From Ilyonectria destructans (lineage: Eukaryota; Ascomycota; Sordariomycetes; Hypocreales; Nectriaceae): 64,000 bases of DNA. A program made the position numbers and the translations under genes. The first letter of the stretch is position 1, and each line of letters opens with the position of its first letter. This document shows, in pieces, positions 11,314-21,026 of this stretch. The notes under the pieces are model-generated. The model ran no database searches, was not told the origin of the DNA, and was given only the letters and a program-made list of their open reading frames with translations. The stretch lies in assembly GCA_020740775.1 (NCBI GenBank), contig JAHEWK010000012.1, positions 2,345,229 through 2,409,228 on the forward strand, given 5' to 3'.

Positions 11314-12227
11314 ATGGAGGCACCATGCAGCGAGTGTATCAAGGTATACTTCCAGTGCCCACTGCAATGCGTTACCTTTGGCAGTTCCAGCTAACGAATC
11401 GTTCACAGGGTTCCATCCACAAAGGCCAACCCCAGGGGACAGAGGAACCGATCCATGGCCTGAACACCTATGTCGTGGGCAATCGGACCAACCCGCGTGC
11501 GATCATCGTCATGTACTCGGATGTATTCGGCCTAGCCCTGCCCAATAACAAGCTAATCGCCGACGCTTACGCCCAGAGCGGGGAGTATCTGGTATACCTG
11601 CCAGACTTCTTCGAGGGCGACCCGGTCCACCTCGCGATGGCCGACGTGCTCATCCCCGTCGACTCGGCAAATCAGTCGAGTTTTTCGAAGTATACGGGCC
11701 TGCTCGCGAATATGCCCTCATTCCTCATGTGGATGTCTAGGCACAGGCAAGGCCCGACAGAAAAAGTGTGCGTCGACTTCCTTCAGAAGCTGAGGCGCAG
11801 CACCCCGAGGACTCGGAAGATCGGCATGGTCGGGTTCTGCTGGGGTGGCAGGTATGCGATCCGGGCCGGGGCCAAGGCCCATGCCATTGACATCGACGGT
11901 GCAGAGGTTTCCTTGGTTGATGCAGTGGTGGCAATGCACCCCAGCAACCTGGTGCTTCCAGGTGACGTCGAGGAGATGACAGTGCCTACTAGCTACGGGT
12001 GGGGCGTCGAGGACACTGTTGTGAGCTTTGAGCAGAAGGCAAAGGTGGAGAAGTTCCACGCGGAGGTAGCCAAGGCGGGACAGTACGTCCCGGAGATGGA
12101 GCACAAAGTTTACACCCCTGGCCGTCATGGCTTTGGTGTGCGAGGCAACCCCGATGAGCCACTTGAGAGAGCATGTCTGGAGGGCGCGGAGGCTCAGGTC
12201 CTCGCTTGGTTTGGACGCTGGCTTTAA
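11314..12227 (+). CDS. Dienelactone hydrolase family protein, one intron
   Basis: Gene model join(11314..11343, 11409..12227), 282 residues. The first exon encodes only MEAPCSECIK. The 65-nt intron starts GTATAC and ends TTCACAG, after which the protein continues GSIHKGQPQG. This restores the usual fungal start (a short CxxC followed by G-x-x-H-x-G) and is better than reading an unspliced frame from 11220. The catalytic triad of the DLH family is visible: Cys154 in GFCWGG, Asp212 in GVEDT and His250 in GRHGF. Fungal relatives hydrolyse dienelactones or act in aromatic catabolism and secondary metabolism. Here the substrate is unknown. The gene is followed within 180 bp by a transposon. Confidence 0.92.
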
Positions 12228-12405
12228 GTTGGGGCAGTCGAAATCTCTTGACGCCCCCAAATTGAACTTGGATTACTCGTATATGCATTCACCTACTAGT
12301 GACAGATGCCCTCCAGGGGTTTACACTCTCCCCCGGCCTCTGCCCCCGCAACCAACTTGACGAGGCTGTGCAGGCGGCGTAACACCGCCAATCATCTTCC
12401 TTTTA

Positions 12406-12465
12406 ACGTCCCTCACCCACATGTGGGTACCCCCCCGCATGTGGGCACCCCCAAAATGCAACCAC
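12406..12465 (+). repeat. Left terminal inverted repeat of the Fot1-like element, internally expanded
   Basis: Compared with the right end (14928-14964), the left end contains an extra copy of the CATGTGGG...CCCCC motif. That gives ACATGTGGGTACC followed by CGCATGTGGGCACCCCC before the shared AAAATGC. The outer 20 bases match the right end. The expansion could be replication slippage or duplicated transposase-binding sequence. Confidence 0.8.
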
Positions 12466-12879
12466 AAAAACACAGAATCTAGATCTAACCCTTTTTTTCA
12501 CCACACCGGGATGCAACAATAATAGAGTCCTCTGGCTCACTAGGTAATTCGACGTCGTTGGATTCAGTCGTACTATCATCTTTTTCACTAGCCTCGACCT
12601 GGGCCTTGTAGATAGCGTCGATGATCGCGAACTTCGAATTTGGGTTGATCTGGACCCTCTTCCTTTTTTTTTAGGTCGTATTGATTGAATCTATTGTTCC
12701 AGGGCCTGGACCCAACGCTGTAGGAAAGCTAATTGGACGTGTTTTTCCTCGAATCCTTTTTGGACCTTCCGGAATAATAACCGTTGTGCAAGGGTAGGTT
12801 GATCCAGCTGGTTAAACTGGGTCAGCTGGTCCTGTAAGTAGATCGACTACCTTCCTGTAACGGGCTAGGCCCTGCTAGA

Positions 12880-13344
12880 TGTAACGACCTAAATGTGGAA
12901 GGAGTGAGGGGAGCTGGAGTCACACTGATGCTACGCTGGAGAGTCGAAGGTAGGGGTCCGATAGTAACAAGATTAATCTCTGCTCCTCCCTGTTTCCCGC
13001 AATCCCGATATTAATAGGCATTACTGTGCCACCAGCGCGCCAACAGCGCCTATGCACGTAACTAGCCCTTAGGTCATCAGTGTCACGCTGGATCCTCGCC
13101 GGATACCGCATTCAGGCCTGACACTGGACAAGGCAGTGCCTTGTCCTCTTGCTGGACTGAGCACTGTTACTCTGGTGACGACTTAGTCTATTTTGTTGAA
13201 GGATTTTCTGTCCTTTTCTCTTTCTTTCCTTCTTTCTTCCTCAACTCGAATGTAAAACGCATGAGGACTATATAGCTGTAATTTACACTATTAGAACCCT
13301 TCACATTCCTTGGGGTCGACCACATAACTGTAGATGTAGTTACA
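12880..13344. repeat. Insertion with LTR-like ends (TGTAACGACC...GTTACA) inside the transposon
   Basis: The transposase reading on the minus strand is interrupted between its last DDE-domain part and its basic C-terminal segment by 465 bp that do not code. The interruption begins TGTAACGACC and ends GTAGTTACA, the TG...CA style of an LTR. Its terminal bases resemble the LTR ends of the gypsy element at 53 kb. I do not see a clean 5-bp target duplication, so the boundaries are tentative. Confidence 0.45.
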
Positions 13345-13628
13345 TCCCATTGCTGGATAGGCCTGGATCCAAGGGTCCGATCAAGGGTAGGGTAGGGTCA
13401 ACCCTGTTGCTGGCGTCGGTAGATTTCTGGAGTCGTAGATGGCTTAAGAGGGGCTTGCTCAGGGGGACGGGCCATAGACCTGTCGATTTCCACCCACTCT
13501 TTATATTCCCAGCTGTAAGGGCCGACAGGCGGGCCTTCGTATAGCAGTTAATGAAATTCCGCTTGCCTATAATTATTGAATTATTCCACTGCTGTAGGTA
13601 ATCCAGTTCTTTTCTATAGGCTGTCTTC

Positions 13629-13768
13629 TGTAACGATCTGCACTTCGTATTACACCAAAAAGCCGCAAGGCTAAAAGGTAGGTCTATAATTACCGTGCTT
13701 GCAATTACAAGTACAGATAACAGCTACTATAGGGCTCGGTCCGCTGTGGCACTGCACGAGCCGTAACA
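13629..13768 (-). repeat. 140-bp LTR-like mini-insertion with TCTTC target duplication
   Basis: The segment is flanked by TCTTC at 13624-13628 and 13769-13773 and splits the transposase between PLDQSV and KTAYRKEL. On the minus strand it begins TGTTACGGCTCGTGC and ends CGTTACA. The gypsy LTR at 53021 begins TGTTACGACCCGTGC, matching 13 of 15 bases, and also ends CGTTACA. It is most simply a tiny solo LTR or TRIM-like element related to that family. Confidence 0.75.
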
Positions 13769-14927
13769 TCTTCAATAGTCCAAAACGGATTGATCCAACG
13801 GTTGTAAGACGTGGGATGTATGGGGAGGTAGGTAAAGTAGATGGATCTGATGCGTATAGCAGAGATACATAAATTCAGTTGACTCGTAGGATCCATGTCC
13901 GTCTAGGATAAGTAGCCGGGTTGCGGTTGGATCCGTTGGTTGGGTCGATAGGATGAAGATATCCCTAAGCCAGTGGATAGCTGTATTATTGTCCGTCTTC
14001 CCGTTGTCTGTTGCGTAGAAACTCCAGTCCTTATATAGTTGTAGATTCGTCGGAAACCACTGCTCCTGGACGGACTTGCCCTTATATATAACTAGTGGTG
14101 GGACTGCAGATCCTGTGGCACTGATGCACTCGATAAGAGTGATCCAGGCCCGCGACCCTGGCTGTCTCTTCTGAATTTTCCGACCCTCCGTACATCCTAG
14201 GACCAGCCCATTAGACCCTCAGCCTTCTAGAATCCCGGTCTCGTCCATATTATACCGATGGGCTAGTCGGATGGCCTTGATCTCTGGGACAGCTAGATGA
14301 CGGAACTAGTCTTTAACAAGGTCGGTTGACGCTCCGTCGATACGCTGGGAATCGATCCGTCTAGCCCGCTGGACCTTAATTGATGGGTTGCGACGCATAA
14401 AGGCCTTGAACCAGCTTTTTCCTAGGGTCTGGGACCCCCTTCGTAGACGTAGGATTCGTTCAGAAATATCTGTTGCATAATATGCATCTCTTATAGACAC
14501 AACTCATCGGCGCCTCCTGTTGGAGTGTGCATTCCACTTTTTGTCTGATGAGTTAGTGAGACAGAATACGACAATATCCCTGACCTGCGCGTAGGTCGGT
14601 GGGAGCCCTAGGGCAGCCTAGATCTAGATCCAGTTAGCCAAGTGGTCTTCCTAAGTCTGGGATAGCCTCTGCTGGCTGGTAAAAGCGAGGTCCCTTGGCT
14701 GACAACCTCGGATGGGGTTCTGTAGTGTCGACCTTGGGACCCCCCAGATCCGGGCGGCTGTTTGAATAGATTGACCCTTTTCAATAGATTCAAGAGCCCT
14801 GTCGACTTCATTTTTGGTATAGGTAGCCATACTGGATTGAAGTAGTATTACCGAAAATCTAGTAAAAATCGGATAGAAATTAGTAAAGATATCGAGGGTT
14901 GAAGTAGGTAGGTTGAAGTGGCGGTGA

Positions 14928-14964
14928 GGCATTTTGGGGGTGCCCACATGTGGGTGAGGGACGT
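14928..14964 (-). repeat. Right terminal inverted repeat of the Fot1-like element
   Basis: This sequence is the reverse complement of the left end, running from GGCATTTTGGGGGTGCCC to GAGGGACGT, followed by the duplicated target TA. It lies about 100 bp upstream of the transposase ATG on the minus strand. Confidence 0.9.
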
Positions 14965-15194
14965 TACCTTGTCTTGGGTTTCTTCCGTATCTGCAAGGCT
15001 AAGGTTTTTGAATGATCGCATGCCCCGCCAGGTTCAGGCCAACTCAATCGGGTCGACTCGTTGCATTCTTGACATCAACCGGTTCGGACTTTTCCCCTGA
15101 GGTTCGACGTCTAGATTCTTGGCGCGTCACCAAGCTGCCATGCCTGGTTTCATCGGCCGGACTACCGATACCGACACATGAGCCGCAGGGACCA

Positions 15195-16719
15195 ATGGTC
15201 AACATAGGCGGACGGTCGAAGGGTTGCTCAACCTGTCGCAGGAGGCGCGTCAAGTGCGGTAAGTATTCCATTGCCGAGGAGCCGAACGTTTTCTGAACAA
15301 GTTGGCGTTGTAGACGAGACACGGCCCATCTGTAGGCGCTGTCAACGATGGAACTTTGAATGCGATGGCCCACGAACTACCACGTTCGTCCACGCGGAGA
15401 ACGCGACTTCTTTCAAGCGCCTTGTCAAACAGGCAGACCTAGCCACACTTAGTGGTAAGAGCGCTTCCGATCTTGCCAATCCGCAGCCACTGCTCCAAAG
15501 AGCGCTCGGGGTGGTGGGATTTGAAGTCTTCATCTGCTACGCCCGTGCGCATCTGCTACGCGGTGGCTTCATTGTATCTGTCATTGCAGATATCGAATCT
15601 CCCGACATGCTACGCAGCGAAAATATTGTGGCTAATCGTCGAGTCTCGCACCAGGCTCTCTTGAGCTTTGCTACGATTCTGTTTGGCGAGCAGCACCACC
15701 AAGCCGACGTGGCCAGCCGTGGCTACGCCATGTACAGCGTGGCCTTGAAGCAGCTGAACGAAGCATTATCAGATACAGAGCGGCATACCAGTGACGAAAT
15801 CATCGTTGCCGTCGCCACATTGGCCATCTCCGAGTGCCTGGTGCCCAGCGGCAAGAACAACTACCTCAACCATATGATGGGACTACAGAGGCTCATAGAT
15901 CTCCAAGAACCAGCCACTTTCTGGCCCCGTCAGTCTCACGGATTCCGCATCGGCGTGCGTTATATGATCCTGTTTGCATCTACGCTGCTTAAGAAACCTT
16001 GCATTCTCGCAAGACCAGAGTGGAAGAGCGCCATGAGGGTCGGCTGCTCGCCCAAGGAGTTACAGGAACAGGTCCTGTACGATATTCTGGCGGATTGCAC
16101 GGTTCTGCTACATAAGCGAGAGAATATCGCAGCGACATGGGACATTGACGTCGCAAGAGCTGCGCGGCAGGTACGCGAAGTCGAAGACCAGGGGCGTGCT
16201 CTACACGCTCGGCTCTGCGTCTGGAAACGAAACTGGGATAATGAGACGACGAGGAGCCCATCAGCGAGCCGCCCAACACCTTCCATGATCATCGGCACAA
16301 AGGTTCTGAGCCGCGCCATGGTGGTCGAGCTGATACTATTCGACCTCACCCTCCTCACGCTACTGCAGATACTTGTCTCGCTGCCTTGTGAGCCATTGCA
16401 AAGGGACAGCTTTCTCCGTGGCGTCACAACCTCACAGAAAGGTATCGAGTCCGCGAAGGAGTATTATGCTTCACAGGAACGGCTCGTTGCGTTGGAAACT
16501 TGCCGGTGTGTTCGTTCTTATGTGGAGGGAGGCCAAGGTCTGGATGCGAGCGTCCCGCCGATACTGCACTGGGCTATAGTCGCAGCTTTGAGGAGCCTTC
16601 GCCATGACACATCTGTTGAAGCTACCTGGCTCTGGGATTTGCTGACCCCGAAGGGTCAGCAGGTTGTTTCTAATGGGCTTTGGAAGGGGTACCAGTGGCT
16701 GAGCTATCTAAATGAGTAA
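15195..16719 (+). CDS. Zn(II)2Cys6 fungal transcription factor, one intron
   Basis: Gene model join(15195..15258, 15314..16719), 489 residues. Exon 1 encodes MVNIGGRSKGCSTC through the third zinc cysteine. The 55-nt intron begins GTAAGT and ends GTAG. Splicing joins G|AC to give RRRRVKCDETRPICRRCQRW, completing C11-x2-C14-x6-C21-x6-C28-x2-C31-x6-C38, the GAL4-type zinc cluster. The rest is a helical fungal transcription-factor middle region (for example LNEALSDTERHTSDEIIVAVATLAI) of normal size. Such factors usually bind CGG triplets and often regulate neighbouring clusters, and CCG-N4-CGG sites occur in two nearby divergent promoters. The frame is intact. It ends 36 bp from the convergent P450 pseudogene. 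Confidence 0.92.
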
Positions 16720-16751
16720 GTATGCCTTATTAATGATAGTGAATATTGCCC

Positions 16752-17931
16752 CTAGCCCTCCCGCACCCTGACCTGGCAGCCCTTGCTGCCCGGCCGGTAG
16801 CCCGGAGTTAGATAGTCCGCGTACATGGTGATGTCGTCCACCGTCGTGTCGACCAGCTCCAGCGTCAGGCCGCCCTGCTCCGCCCGGTCTGGGTCGAACT
16901 GACCGTACTTGCGGAAGATGCCCGCCGTGAACGTCTGCAGCTCCTGGTACGCGAGGTTGATGCCGATGCACTGCCGCCCACCCTTACTGAAGGTCAACAG
17001 GCGGCTGCGGATCAGCTTGGGGTTCTCGAGGTACCGCTCGGGGCGGAACACGTCCACAGACAGGTGAGTGTCAGGGCTGTGGTGTCGGTGCCCGCGAGCG
17101 TCATGACAATGGCTTCATCGAGGAGGCGGAGGGTTGCCTTCTCGCTGTCAGGGATACTACTGGTGAGGATCTCGTGAAAGATGGTGGTACGCTCTGGCAC
17201 CTGGTCCTGGGTCTTGCGAATCTGTTCAATTGTGGCAATAAGGCCCTGGATCACAAGGTCAGCTGGAGACCAAACATGGCGCAGGCATTCATGGCTGCCC
17301 TTACGTTAACAAAGCCTGCGAACGCCTTGGCCTTAGGATCCAGGAAGGCTAGACCGCGGGTGGCAGGTTGAAAAAGATGGACGCTACCCAGTTGAAGTGG
17401 ACGGAAAAGTGCGTGTTCTTGCCGAGGCTGAGGAGCTCTAGGAAATTCGCCCTCATATCCTCCATGTCGAGGCATCTGGGGCCGTCGCCAAAAGCATACG
17501 ATTGGATCACGTCCTTGGTCGCGGCCTGCATGGCGCTGTGGATGTCGAAGACCTGGCCGTCTTCCGCGAAACCGTGGAATCGCCGTAAGAGGCTGTCGAG
17601 CACGTCGTTGATGACGGGCGTTAGGCGGCGCACGTTGGCTTGCGAGAAGAATCGGCTGATGGTGGCGCGGCGGCGGCGGCGGAGGTCATGGTCGCGTGTG
17701 CCCAGTGATGAGCTGTGGGTAATGAAGTGGCTGAGGAACGACCAGGCGCGCTCGCGGCGGAGGGTCGGTGACTGCGGGTACAGCTTGTCGACGAAGCGGG
17801 TGTCGTTGACGTGGAGGACCTCGGGCATGGCCAGGGAACTTGGCCAGCGGGCTGAGATAGAGGCGGTATACGCCTAGACAGACCCAATACACTGGTAGTG
17901 CTGCCACGAGCCGGACGGGGGACGCCATCAT
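16752..17931 (-). pseudogene. Cytochrome P450 pseudogene with two internal deletions
   Basis: The N-terminal anchor begins at the ATG at 17931 (MMASPVRLVAALPVYWVCLG) and runs to LSPLAKFPG. It then jumps directly to PEVLHVNDTRFVDKLYP, so roughly 70-80 residues are missing at about 17830. The sequence continues through helix C (RRERAWSFLSHF) to NLPPAV, where the frame shifts at about 17350. A 59-nt intron (17304-17246) follows LDPKAKAFAGFVN. The I-helix AGTDTTALTLT near 17100 is then fused, out of frame, to DVFRPERYL. That removes the K-helix ExxR. The heme loop FSKGGRQCIG is present near 16970. A P450 lacking ExxR and its substrate-recognition N-terminal part cannot fold normally. Composition is not RIP-like, so deletions killed it. 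Confidence 0.9.
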
Positions 17932-18540
17932 GCAGTGATCGTTGACTGAAGAAGGCCGGGTTGAGTTCAGGGTGGCACATCCGAAGGGAAGAGGGGAAGT
18001 ATTGCAGAGGGATGACTGCTGGTATTGGAGCTGCAAGTAAGATCCAGCATCTCCTGAGAGGCATTTGGGAGCGCTCTTGGTCTTGGCGATATCTGATCCG
18101 GCAGCTGGTGAGGATATCTCACCATGGGATGATGACCAACACGTTCCGTGGTGTACTGTCTTAAGAGTGTATGAGCCCTCGGTCCGCGGAGGGTCCCCTT
18201 ATGTCCGTTGCTGCCAAGCGGAATGAACCTCGAAAGTTCGGACCCGGCCGTCGCAACCCGTGGCTTATCCAAGGCCCCCTTTGGCCAGATTCTCACCGGC
18301 CGATTGATGCTTCCTTCGCCTTGCCTTTCAAAACCTCGATAACCTGACAACAGTGGCTCCAGTGGCTCACACAACAAAGTCGAGGCAGACCCAATTTCAA
18401 GGTAGGAAGGGGAAATCACCATGAGAAAGACCAATAGAGTACACTGATTGACTAGCTCCAACATTCAAAACCTTCAGCATTTCTATAGCGGACCAATTAA
18501 CCCTTACAGCCCCCAATCTTCTCACGTAGACGGGCGCCGT
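17932..18540. other. Intergenic, no gene recognised
   Basis: Presumed old promoter of the P450 pseudogene and further non-coding DNA. Open frames here show no recognisable domains. Confidence 0.4.
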
Positions 18541-18711
18541 CCCTCACCCGTGTCGCGTAGCGTCCAGCCCATCTGCTGCACGCTCGGAGTAGACTTTTGG
18601 AGCCGCAAAGGCATGCTCTAGAGATGCGTACTTGATGCCGCGGAAATATGCGATGCCATCTTAACTGGTACCCGTCACCCTGCCCAGCTGTGGGTGTTTG
18701 ATCTGAGACAT
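18541..18711 (-). pseudogene. N-terminal relic of a type-B carboxylesterase
   Basis: From an ATG at 18711 the minus strand reads MSQIKHPQLGRVTGTS, a TAA stop, then DGIAYFRGIKYASLEHAFAA and PKVYSERAADGLDATRHG before another stop. FRGIxYA...F..P...DATRxG is the signature of the first strands of fungal type-B carboxylesterases. No further part of the roughly 500-residue enzyme is found downstream. It is a short relic of a lost gene. Confidence 0.7.
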
Positions 18712-19410
18712 GCTCGTGTTGAAGATGAATTTGGATGGTAAACTGAGAGTATGCTTTGTCTTATCCCTTTAAACCCCCTTTTTTCACACTCCACTATCTT
18801 TAATGATAATTCAGACCCGGTGTAGGGCTCGCGAAGTGCCATGTGGGGGAATCCCGAAACCAGTTGATGTGGGGTTGGCCGCATGTAGTAAGTTTCGAGG
18901 GTGCGTTGGAGAGCCTGGACGCTCCGAGAATCGGGCTCATACGGAAATGAGAATGATACGCAAGCGGAGTGTACCAGTATATTTACTCAGTCCAACATCG
19001 AGTCCTTCCAATTCTCGTATGGCGAACTAAACCTATTCTGCCAATACGGCAAATGGCGTCAAGTGCCCATATCGTTCTCTAGGGCGCTGGTGCCTTTGAT
19101 AAGGAGGTGTAGGTTTCGTATTCGTCAAGACTAGGCTCATTACCTATAACATCAAGCTCCTGCGCAATCAGGTCATACTCATCCAGTTCCAGTGCCGGAA
19201 CAATGGAAGGAGTATTAAAACGGTTGGTAGGTTCTTGTCTTCGTCTTCCCACGTATGTACAGGCGATCTGCTCCATCAAGCTACGCAAGTTGCTTCCACT
19301 AGACATCTTACACTCATACAGTCATTAGCTGGACAGACTGAAATGCAAATCCATCCGAGACAAACAGATATCTATGCAGACCACTTTCACCAACAGGGCA
19401 GTGTCATATT
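18712..19410. other. Intergenic stretch with one weak small frame
   Basis: No gene can be supported. A 75-codon minus-strand frame at 19079-19306 begins MSSGSNLRSLMEQIAC and has an acidic C-terminal half. It may be a fragment of something, but it matches nothing I recognise. Confidence 0.3.
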
Positions 19411-20422
19411 CTAATCAGTACCCAATAAGAGCTTCTGACCGGCGAGTACATCTCTGCTTAGCTGTTCTCCCATCCATTGTGGTTCAGCGTTATGCAGCGT
19501 CTCTTCAAAATCAATGATCTGGTCTCCGGCTACGAAAAATGACTTGCCATTGACCTTTGGCTGAAGTATTGGGAGAAATAACGCGTTAGCAACACCTGTA
19601 GTCGAGTTCTTAGGGAGATCTCCCCATATTTGTCGCCATTCAGGAAGAACCATCGGAGTGACTAGATCCAGACGTGAGCGGCAAGTAAGTTGAAGGGGGG
19701 ATTAGCGGACGGTGGGATAGACTTACTGGTTAACCACGGGGCTACTATGTTTATGGTGATGTTCTCCTTGATAGTCTCAGTTCGAAGTGCGCGCATCAGG
19801 CCAAGCAATCCAGTTTTCGCCGCGCAGTAGAGATGGATGGGCGGTGCAGGGAAGAAGGCCCCAGCTGAAGAAGTAATGACTAGCTGAGAGGCCACGTCGG
19901 GCCATTTTCGAAAGAAGTGAATGGCGCACTTGGTCATGTAGATGGGGCCGACAAGATTCACGTCAATCGACTTCAGGCTGGGGGCCAACAGCTTCCCCGA
20001 CTTCTTATCGAACTCGTCCGCGAGGAAGCCTTCATGAGTGTTGATGCCAGCGTTGGAGATGACGCTGTGAATGACTCCGAACTTGTTGTGCGCCTCTTCG
20101 AACAGACTCAAAACGTCGTCCCAGTTCGAAACGTCGCATTTCTTAAAGAGTGCCCGATCTCCAAAGTCCGCAATCAACGCGGCTGCATCCTCATTCCAAT
20201 CCCCCACAGCCACCTTTGCACCGTTCTCTGTAGGTACGCAGAACAAATTCACACATCAGCTGTGTCCTTATGAAGCGTAAAAGGAGTGGATTGATTATCC
20301 AGGGTCTTACCGAGCGCAACCTTGACAGCAGAACGTCCGATCCCCGTGGCTGTACCAGTGATTAAGATGGTTTTATCCTTGAGTGAGGCAAGGTCATCTC
20401 CATGAATCGAGTACGAAGTCAT
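19411..20422 (-). CDS. Short-chain dehydrogenase/reductase, two introns
   Basis: Gene model complement(join(19411..19661, 19727..20227, 20311..20422)), 287 residues. Exon 1 gives MTSYSIHGDD...ILITGTATGIGR. The introns are 83 nt (GTAAGA...TACAG) and 65 nt (GTAAGT...TCTAG). The stop seen when reading straight on at 19662 is the acceptor of intron 2, and splicing continues WLT|ITPMVLPEWRQIWG to the true end LLLGTD. The cofactor motif is TGTATGIG (22-29). SNAG is at residues 95-98, the active-site Ser at 157-158, and Tyr171-x3-Lys175 in YCAAK. The C-terminal ...VNGKSFFVAG...WMGEQLSRDV matches a common fungal SDR subfamily. It shares a 604-bp divergent promoter with the aldolase-family gene. Substrate unknown. 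Confidence 0.93.
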
Positions 20423-21026
20423 TTTGATGGCCTTGATGTTTATGATGGCTTGTTAACGTAACTGCTGAGGTTGATGCCGGAGGACAGCATTGACAAAATG
20501 TATCAAATAAAGGGAATTGACTGGGGCAAGAGGCATTTAGAGTGGATGGTACAACAGACAGAGATCAGTTCTGGGGACGTATACCTAGTGTTCTATCTTC
20601 AGAAACTTACTGTAGATACGTTTTTAGCAACCCCCCACTCAAATGTCTTTCACGCCACAGGCGAGGGTGGGGGACTCTTGCTTCCGGATTGGGAATGGGC
20701 GGGAGGAGTATTATGGGAGCAGCGAACACAAACACGATGAGCCATGTCGAATGCTTTACCGTTCGACCAGACCCCCAAATAGGATCAGACATCATTTCCG
20801 GAACGAATTACTAATGTTCTCGAAGAAAGCAACGGCTAGAAGTTCAACCCAACCCTGTGCAGATATTGCGGGTGTGGATGATGGATTCTTTTTACAACGT
20901 CCGGTAACGGTACTTGGGTGTGGCACATCAGTTTCGTGGCATCATATAAGAGTGCTCCTTATGGAGCCTGCACTGTCTCTTCAGCCGCGAAAGCCTTCAT
21001 AATTCTTTGATTTTGCATTCATCAAC
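20423..21026. promoter_or_regulatory. Bidirectional promoter between SDR and DHDPS-family gene
   Basis: The two start codons lie 604 bp apart in divergent orientation. The region carries one CCG-N4-CGG site at 20901-20910 (CCGGTAACGG). It also has single CGG/CCG triplets such as TTTCCGGAACG near 20800. It is a plausible target for a Zn2Cys6 factor. Confidence 0.55.
20901..20910. promoter_or_regulatory. CCG-N4-CGG site in the SDR/DHDPS divergent promoter
   Basis: The sequence CCGGTAACGG is an inverted pair of CGG triplets with four-base spacing, a geometry used by dimeric GAL4-type regulators. The same spacing occurs twice in the neighbouring divergent promoter at 24019 and 24235. Function is inferred only. 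Confidence 0.45.

Larger units (their letters stand above)
12406..14964 (-). mobile_element. Fot1/pogo-type (Tc1/mariner superfamily) DNA transposon, defective, with nested insertions
   Basis: The element is bounded by terminal inverted repeats beginning ACGTCCCTCACCCACATGTG at 12406 and its complement ending at 14964. A TA duplication flanks it at 12404-12405 and 14965-14966. The minus strand encodes a degenerate transposase. A psq-type helix-turn-helix (MATYTKNEVDRALESIEKG) is near 14770-14830 and a CENP-B-like second HTH region near 14310-14500. The DDE_1 domain has YNMDETG near 14245 and LLILDGHGS near 13890, with PPHTSHVLQPLD near 13800. The C-terminal segment ends in a basic stretch near 12650 (KKRKRVQ). 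Stops, a one-base deletion and two insertions inactivate it. It is not AT-shifted like the RIPped repeats, so it may be a single-copy or younger insertion. Confidence 0.93.

Noticed and set aside
11718..12260. 180-codon minus-strand frame over the dienelactone hydrolase gene
   Set aside because: It overlaps conserved catalytic codons of the plus-strand gene and has no recognisable content.
15960..16427. 155-codon open frame antisense to the Zn2Cys6 gene
   Set aside because: It lies wholly within the coding region of a well-supported gene and shows no domain. It is a shadow frame.
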